A program made the translations under genes and the position numbers. Shown here one piece after another: positions 59,972 through 64,000 of a stretch of DNA of 64,000 nt. Under the pieces are notes generated by a model, which had not been told where the DNA came from, ran no database searches, and saw only the letters and a list, made by a program, of their open reading frames with translations. This stretch comes from Geobacteraceae bacterium. Lineage in GTDB: Bacteria > Desulfobacterota > Desulfuromonadia > Desulfuromonadales > BM103. Location of the stretch: positions 28,421-92,420 of the forward strand of contig JAHEDT010000007.1 in NCBI GenBank assembly GCA_024641085.1. Direction: 5' to 3'. Each line of letters opens with the position of its first letter. The stretch's first letter is position 1.

Positions 59972-60802
59972 TCATTTCAAAGCTTCGGCAACCGCATGCA
60001 GCGAGCGAGGGTGGAAGAGCAGGGCCGTATGTCCCATTCCGTCCAGTTCTACGTTTCGGGCCCCTTCCATCCTGGCCAGCTCGGCAGGCATCACAATATT
60101 GTCATAACGGGTATAGATCGAGACGATCGGCGGATCTTGCGGCCAGGCGATGCTGTTGAAACGGCGGATGAACTCAGATCCGGGGAGTAGTAATTTACCC
60201 ATTGGCGACAGTGCGAAAGGTGCCAGCTTGGAGCCATTATGGGGAGACCCGAGTGTTACCACGCGCTCCACATTGATGGCTCCGCCGCGGTTCTGCACGT
60301 AATTGCGCGCGATCATGCCACCCATCGAATGACCGATCAGGATGACCTTGTCGACTTTGAGCCTGATGCGCAGTTCATCGACCTTCTTGGCCAACTGCTC
60401 GGTCAATCTCTCCAGGTCCCGCCAGGGCGGCGTGTTGATACTGATAATCTGTCGATAACCGGCAGAGCGCAAACGGTGCTGCAGCCAGAAAAGGCAGCTG
60501 CGATTCTGGAACAGGCCGTGGAGCAGGATGACCGGAGGGAGTGACGCTGACTTAGCTGAGGGGGGCTGCGCCGGTAGCCAGCCGAAAGGGCGCAGCAGAA
60601 TCGTCACCAGCAGGCAGGCGCTCTCCTGGATCAGCAGCCAGATGGCGATGCACAGGCCGCGGGTCGTGAAACGTCGTTCAATAAGTTCAGGCTGGGCGTT
60701 GGCACGCTCGTACCAGGCGACGGTGTAGCATAGCAAAACCGTCAGAAAGACCGCGTACACGGTGATCTTTATCAAAAGGAAAAGTAGCCACAGAATCATC
60801 AT
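59972..60802 (-). CDS. Membrane-anchored alpha/beta hydrolase (lipase-like)
   Basis: A 276-residue protein. The N-terminus has two hydrophobic stretches (about 1-25 and 52-72), so it is likely membrane-bound. The hydrolase core has PPVILLHGLFQNRSCLFWL (oxyanion HG), VILIGHSMGGMIARNYV (nucleophile Ser) and a late His in DGMGHTALLFHP. It resembles triacylglycerol lipases and EstA-type esterases. Its gene starts opposite the XerC gene. Substrate unknown. Confidence 0.85.
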   Translation of the reverse strand: MMILWLLFLLIKITVYAVFLTVLLCYTVAWYERANAQPELIERRFTTRGLCIAIWLLIQESACLLVTILLRPFGWLPAQPPSAKSASLPPVILLHGLFQNRSCLFWLQHRLRSAGYRQIISINTPPWRDLERLTEQLAKKVDELRIRLKVDKVILIGHSMGGMIARNYVQNRGGAINVERVVTLGSPHNGSKLAPFALSPMGKLLLPGSEFIRRFNSIAWPQDPPIVSIYTRYDNIVMPAELARMEGARNVELDGMGHTALLFHPRSLHAVAEALK

Positions 60803-60919
60803 AATGTGCTAATTATCGCATGTGGTTATGGGGTCGTCAATCAACATAAGGCTTACGAAAGGTTCCTGCTCTGTGGTAACTTGACCCGTGGGCTAACAAC
60901 CTTCCTCGAGGTCATATCG

Positions 60920-61810
60920 ATGCAGCACTGGATTGATCAATTTTCCAGATATCTTGCAGATGAGCGTAACCTTTCACCGCATACCAGGGCGGCCTACCTG
61001 CGTGACCTCGGCGAATTCCGGAGTTTCCTCGAAAGGCATGGTGGTTGCGAGCGTCAGGACATGGCCAGGCTTGACAGCTTGCTGCTGCGTCGCTATCTCG
61101 CTGAGCTGCACAAGCGCAACCAGAGGACCTCGATCGCCAGGAAATTATCCACATTGCGGACTTTTTTCCGTTACCTGGTCCGGGAAGGGGCTCTGGCGGG
61201 CAACCCGGCCGAAGGCATGTCGACACCGAAGCTGAATCGTTACCTGCCGAAAACGCTATCGGTTGACGAAGCCACTGCGTTGATGGAACGGGGCTATGGC
61301 AACAGCCTGTTGGATTTGCGTGACCGTGCCATCGTCGAACTATTTTACTCGAGCGGACTGCGTGTCAGCGAACTGACCGGCCTCGATGTCGGCTCTCTCG
61401 ACCTGCGTGAAAAACTGGTCCGCGTCCTCGGCAAGGGACGCAAAGAGAGAATCGTGCCGGTCGGACGCAAGGCCCACGAAGCCTTGCTGAGCTACCTTGA
61501 GGAGAGAGGCCAGCCAGGCGATGGGGAGCCTCTTTTCCTCAATGCCCGCGGTGGCCGTCTGACGCAGCGCAGCGTTCAGCGCAACCTTAAAACCCGTCTG
61601 ATCCGGGCTGGTGTGATCAAGGACATCAGCCCGCATGCCCTGCGCCACTCCTTTGCCACCCATCTCCTCGACGGCGGCGCCGACCTGCGCGCCATTCAGG
61701 AACTGCTTGGTCATGCCTCTTTGTCCACCACGCAGAAATACACCCAGGTCAGCGTCGATCAGCTGATGGCGGTGTACGACCGGGCCCACCCCCGCAGCAA
61801 GAAGAAGTAG
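60920..61810 (+). CDS. xerC: Tyrosine recombinase XerC
   Basis: A 296-residue recombinase. The N-terminal core-binding domain is WIDQFSRYLADERNLSPHTRAAYLRDL. The catalytic residues are Arg in SSGLRVSELTGLDV, Lys in GKGRKERIVPVG, His and Arg in HALRHSFATHLL, His in LLGHASLSTTQKYTQV and the Tyr nucleophile in the same stretch. It resolves chromosome dimers at dif with XerD; no dif site was found in the window. Start 60920 has GAGG upstream and fits family length; a longer frame from 60806 is unlikely. Confidence 0.92.
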   Translation: MQHWIDQFSRYLADERNLSPHTRAAYLRDLGEFRSFLERHGGCERQDMARLDSLLLRRYLAELHKRNQRTSIARKLSTLRTFFRYLVREGALAGNPAEGMSTPKLNRYLPKTLSVDEATALMERGYGNSLLDLRDRAIVELFYSSGLRVSELTGLDVGSLDLREKLVRVLGKGRKERIVPVGRKAHEALLSYLEERGQPGDGEPLFLNARGGRLTQRSVQRNLKTRLIRAGVIKDISPHALRHSFATHLLDGGADLRAIQELLGHASLSTTQKYTQVSVDQLMAVYDRAHPRSKKK

Positions 61811-61872
61811 GCTGGAGGCTTGGGGCTGGGGGCTGTGCGTGTAGATAAATGACAACAATGGTCATAAATACC

Positions 61873-61900
61873 TTGACAGCCCGGGCAGAGTCAGTAAACT
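61873..61900 (+). promoter_or_regulatory. Promoter of the peroxiredoxin gene
   Basis: TTGACA (61873-61878), 16 bp and TAAACT (61895-61900) form a sigma-70-like promoter about 50 bp before the ATG. No OxyR or PerR box was recognised. Confidence 0.6.
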
Positions 61901-61953
61901 GAGGGCCATATTTGTTGCGACTAATTATTTTGTTTCTGAAAGGAGTTCGACGT

Positions 61954-62556
61954 ATGAGTGTACTGGTAGGCAAGCTGGCTCCCGACTTCACTGCTGCGGC
62001 CGTACTGGCCGATGGTTCCATAAAGGCCGATTTTTCCCTGGCGGATTTCAGGGGGAAGTATGTGGTGCTGTTCTTTTACCCCCTCGACTTTACCTTCGTC
62101 TGCCCGACGGAGTTGATCGCTTTTTCCAAGCGCATCAAGGAATTTGAGAGCCGCGATGTTCAGGTCATCGGCTGTTCGATCGATTCCCAATTTACCCATG
62201 TCGCCTGGCGTAACACGCCGGTTGACGAGGGTGGCATCGGCCCGGTCGCTTATCCTTTGGTGGCCGATGTCAAGCACAGCATCTGCCGGGCCTATGATGT
62301 CGAATTCGAAGAAGCCGGCGTTGCCTTCCGCGGTTCTTTCCTGATCGGTAAGGATGGCAAGGTCCATCACCAGGTGGTCAACGACCTGCCCCTTGGCCGC
62401 AACGTCGATGAGATGCTGCGCATGATTGACGCTCTGCAGTTTACCGAAAAATACGGTGAAGTTTGCCCCGCTGGATGGAACAAGGGCGATGACGGGATGA
62501 AACCCGATGCTGCAGGCGTTGCTTCGTACCTGAAGGACAAGGCCGGGAAACTTTAA
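61954..62556 (+). CDS. Typical 2-Cys peroxiredoxin (AhpC/Prx1 type)
   Basis: A 200-residue peroxiredoxin. FFYPLDFTFVCPTE carries the peroxidatic Cys50, CSIDSQFTHVAWRN is conserved, and EVCPAGWNKGD carries the resolving cysteine. It reduces H2O2 and organic peroxides using a thioredoxin- or AhpF/D-type reductant, not encoded here. AAAGGAG precedes the ATG at 61954. It has its own promoter and terminator. Confidence 0.95.
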   Translation: MSVLVGKLAPDFTAAAVLADGSIKADFSLADFRGKYVVLFFYPLDFTFVCPTELIAFSKRIKEFESRDVQVIGCSIDSQFTHVAWRNTPVDEGGIGPVAYPLVADVKHSICRAYDVEFEEAGVAFRGSFLIGKDGKVHHQVVNDLPLGRNVDEMLRMIDALQFTEKYGEVCPAGWNKGDDGMKPDAAGVASYLKDKAGKL

Positions 62557-62597
62557 AGCCTTTAGCGCGAGACGCGAAGCACAAAAAAGCTCAACGG

Positions 62598-62633
62598 AAA
62601 ATGGGCCGGACACTTGATGTGTTCGGCCCATTT
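62598..62633 (+). terminator. Terminator of the peroxiredoxin gene
   Basis: AAATGGGCCGGACAC and GTGTTCGGCCCATTT form a 15-bp stem with one mismatch, followed by GTTTTG. It lies 42 bp after the stop. Confidence 0.85.
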
Positions 62634-62659
62634 GTTTTGTTCCTGATAAGGGCAGGAAT

Positions 62660-62687
62660 AAGCCCCGCCGGTTTCCCGGCGGGGCTT
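62660..62687. terminator. Terminator of the CoA-transferase gene
   Basis: AAGCCCCGCCGG and CCGGCGGGGCTT form a 12-bp GC stem around a 4-nt loop. It lies 28 bp beyond the stop of the minus-strand gene; CTTA or CTTTG follows on either strand. Confidence 0.8.
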
Positions 62688-62714
62688 TGATGATGCTTCT
62701 TAGACGGTTGAATA

Positions 62715-64000
62715 CTATTCGCAGAGATCAACCTTGATGTTCCAGTTCTTGACCTTCATGGTGCCGTTGACGGCCAGGTTCTGCTGCATCTTGAAAGCGC
62801 GGTCGAACAGTTGCGGCTCGTGACCGACGCCGCGGGCGATGCAGTCCTTGGTGGCCATCTCAAGGTAATCCGTGAGGATCGGCTTGTATTCGGGATGGGC
62901 ACATTTCTCGATGATCTTCTTGGCACGGTCCTTCGGTGCCAGGCCACGCAGGTCAGCCAGCCCCTGCTCGGTGACCAGCACGTCGAGGTCGTGCTCGGTG
63001 TGGTCGATATGCGGTGCCTTGGGGACCACACAGGTAATGCCGTTGGGGTCGGTCTTCGAGGGCCGGGTGGACGGCGAGTGCATGATCTTCAGGTAGCCGT
63101 TGCGCAGGAAGTCGCCGGAACCGCCGAGGCCGTTGATCATCCGGGTGCCGCCGACCAAGGTCGAGTTGGCGTGGGCGTAGATGTCGAATTCGACCGGGGT
63201 GTTCATGGCGATGACGCCCATGCGGCGGATCGGCTCAGGTGCGTTGGAGATGGAGATCGGGCGCATGAGGATCTTTTTGGCGTATTTGTCCCAGTTGTCG
63301 AAGAAGCGCGGGAATCCGGGGTTCTCGGACAGGGAGAGTGAGCAGGCCGAGGCGAAATCGAGTTTGCCCGAGTCGAAGAAGTCGAGCATGGTGTCCTGCA
63401 GGACCTCGGTAAAGACGGTCAGGTTGCGGAAGGGGCCTTTGGCCAGACCACCGACGACCGCGTTGGCGATGGAGCCGACGCCCGACTGCAGGGGCAGCAG
63501 GTTCGCGGGCAGACGGCCACGTTTCACCTCATGGCCGAAGAAGTCCATGATATGGGCGGCGATCGCCTCGGAGGTGTCGTCCATATCGCTGAAGGCGCGG
63601 CCCTTGTCGCGGTGTTTCGATTCAACCACGGCGATGACGCGCTCGCAGTCGATCGGCACGTAGGGGGTGCCGATGCGGTCGCTGGGCCGGGTGATCAGAA
63701 ATGGCTGGCGATGAGGTGGCTTGTTCTGCATGAGAATGTCGTGCAGGCCTTCGAAAGAGGGCTGTCCGGTGTTGACCTCGAGGATGATCTTGTCAGCAAC
63801 GGTCACCAGCTCGGGGACCAGGCCGCAGGAAGAGGTCAGGGCCAGGCCGCCGTCTTCGGTGACTGCCGAAACCTCGATAATGGCGATGTCGACGCGGCCG
63901 TTCTCGGTGTAGAAGCCGTAGCCGAGGTCCTGGGCAAAGTGACCGAGGTGCTTGTCACCCATGCGGATGCGGCCTTCGTTGATCCCCTTGGCGATGTTCT
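62715..64000 (-). CDS. Acetyl-CoA hydrolase/transferase (succinyl-CoA:acetate CoA-transferase type), 5' end outside the window
   Basis: The reading frame stays open to the window edge, so the start is missing; about 427 of an expected about 500-520 residues are seen. Landmarks are LPLQSGVGSIANAVVGGL, LTVFTEVLQDTMLDFFDSGKLDFAS (probable catalytic Glu in TEVLQD), MNTPVEFDIYAHANSTLVGGTRMINGLGGSGDF and TCVVPKAPHIDHTEHDLDVLVTEQGLADLRGL. In Geobacter-like bacteria such enzymes couple acetate activation to the TCA cycle by swapping CoA between succinyl-CoA and acetate. Terminator at 62660. Confidence 0.9.
   Translation of the reverse strand, partial: NIAKGINEGRIRMGDKHLGHFAQDLGYGFYTENGRVDIAIIEVSAVTEDGGLALTSSCGLVPELVTVADKIILEVNTGQPSFEGLHDILMQNKPPHRQPFLITRPSDRIGTPYVPIDCERVIAVVESKHRDKGRAFSDMDDTSEAIAAHIMDFFGHEVKRGRLPANLLPLQSGVGSIANAVVGGLAKGPFRNLTVFTEVLQDTMLDFFDSGKLDFASACSLSLSENPGFPRFFDNWDKYAKKILMRPISISNAPEPIRRMGVIAMNTPVEFDIYAHANSTLVGGTRMINGLGGSGDFLRNGYLKIMHSPSTRPSKTDPNGITCVVPKAPHIDHTEHDLDVLVTEQGLADLRGLAPKDRAKKIIEKCAHPEYKPILTDYLEMATKDCIARGVGHEPQLFDRAFKMQQNLAVNGTMKVKNWNIKVDLCE

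Noticed and set aside
60806..60919. A 38-residue N-terminal extension of XerC
   Set aside because: It has no ribosome site, is not found in the family, and the ATG at 60920 gives the usual length and start.

Overview
The window looks like chromosomal DNA from a member of the Desulfuromonadia (the Geobacter/Desulfuromonas/Pelobacter side of the Desulfobacterota). This is inferred from the mix of genes: a four-subunit pyruvate:ferredoxin oxidoreductase, an acetyl-CoA hydrolase/succinyl-CoA:acetate CoA-transferase type enzyme, NtrY/NtrX-type regulators, lpxC (so Gram-negative), a ruvC-ruvA-ruvB-yebC block, a QueH-type epoxyqueuosine reductase and a bacteriohemerythrin. Coding DNA is GC-rich and densely packed. 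No rRNA, tRNA, CRISPR array, transposase or phage gene was seen.

Region 1 (1-17918, all +) is one long run of sugar-acid catabolism genes. It has the end of a TRAP transporter, an IlvD/Edd-type dehydratase of the YjhG/YagF kind, the galactonate trio (DgoD-like dehydratase, DgoK, DgoA), a second enolase-superfamily dehydratase, two FAH/AraD1-type proteins, a 2-oxoglutarate-semialdehyde dehydrogenase, a KDPG aldolase, an HpcH/HpaI aldolase, two beta-hydroxyacid dehydrogenases, a four-carbon acid sugar kinase, a GlcG/HbpS protein and an Asp/Glu racemase. Together they could take several aldonates or aldarates to pyruvate, glyceraldehyde-3-phosphate or 2-oxoglutarate.

Region 2 (17919-18602) has no gene. 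It holds three dispersed repeat elements of two families, A and B. Further copies sit in reverse orientation at 53.9-55.1 kb. In all three places an element ends just before a start codon.

Region 3 (18603-31970) is a uronate/KDG regulon. On the minus strand are kduI, an IclR (KdgR-like) regulator and an aldo/keto reductase. Diverging on the plus strand are an SDR, a second TRAP transporter (dctPQM), a LarA-like nickel racemase/epimerase, uxaC, kduD and kdgK, ended by a strong terminator. Two promoter regions, at 22.5-22.8 and 29.65-29.87 kb, share two conserved blocks and are probably co-regulated.

Region 4 (31984-53212, minus) is mostly housekeeping: porGDAB, a histidine kinase, NtrX- and NtrY-like proteins, lpxC, ubiB/aarF, a phasin-like coiled coil, a patatin, DUF2905, queH, an 801-residue orphan protein, ruvB-ruvA-ruvC-yebC, a cytidylate-kinase-like/BON fusion and glpX.

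Region 5 (53359-64000, mixed strands) holds a rhodanese, an antisense-overlapping 58-residue membrane protein, a GDPD, a MidA-type methyltransferase, a NifU-C protein, a Cse60-like protein, hemerythrin, a LEA lipoprotein, a DUF362 ferredoxin-like protein, YjbQ, a lipase-like hydrolase, XerC, a 2-Cys peroxiredoxin and a CoA-transferase cut by the window end.
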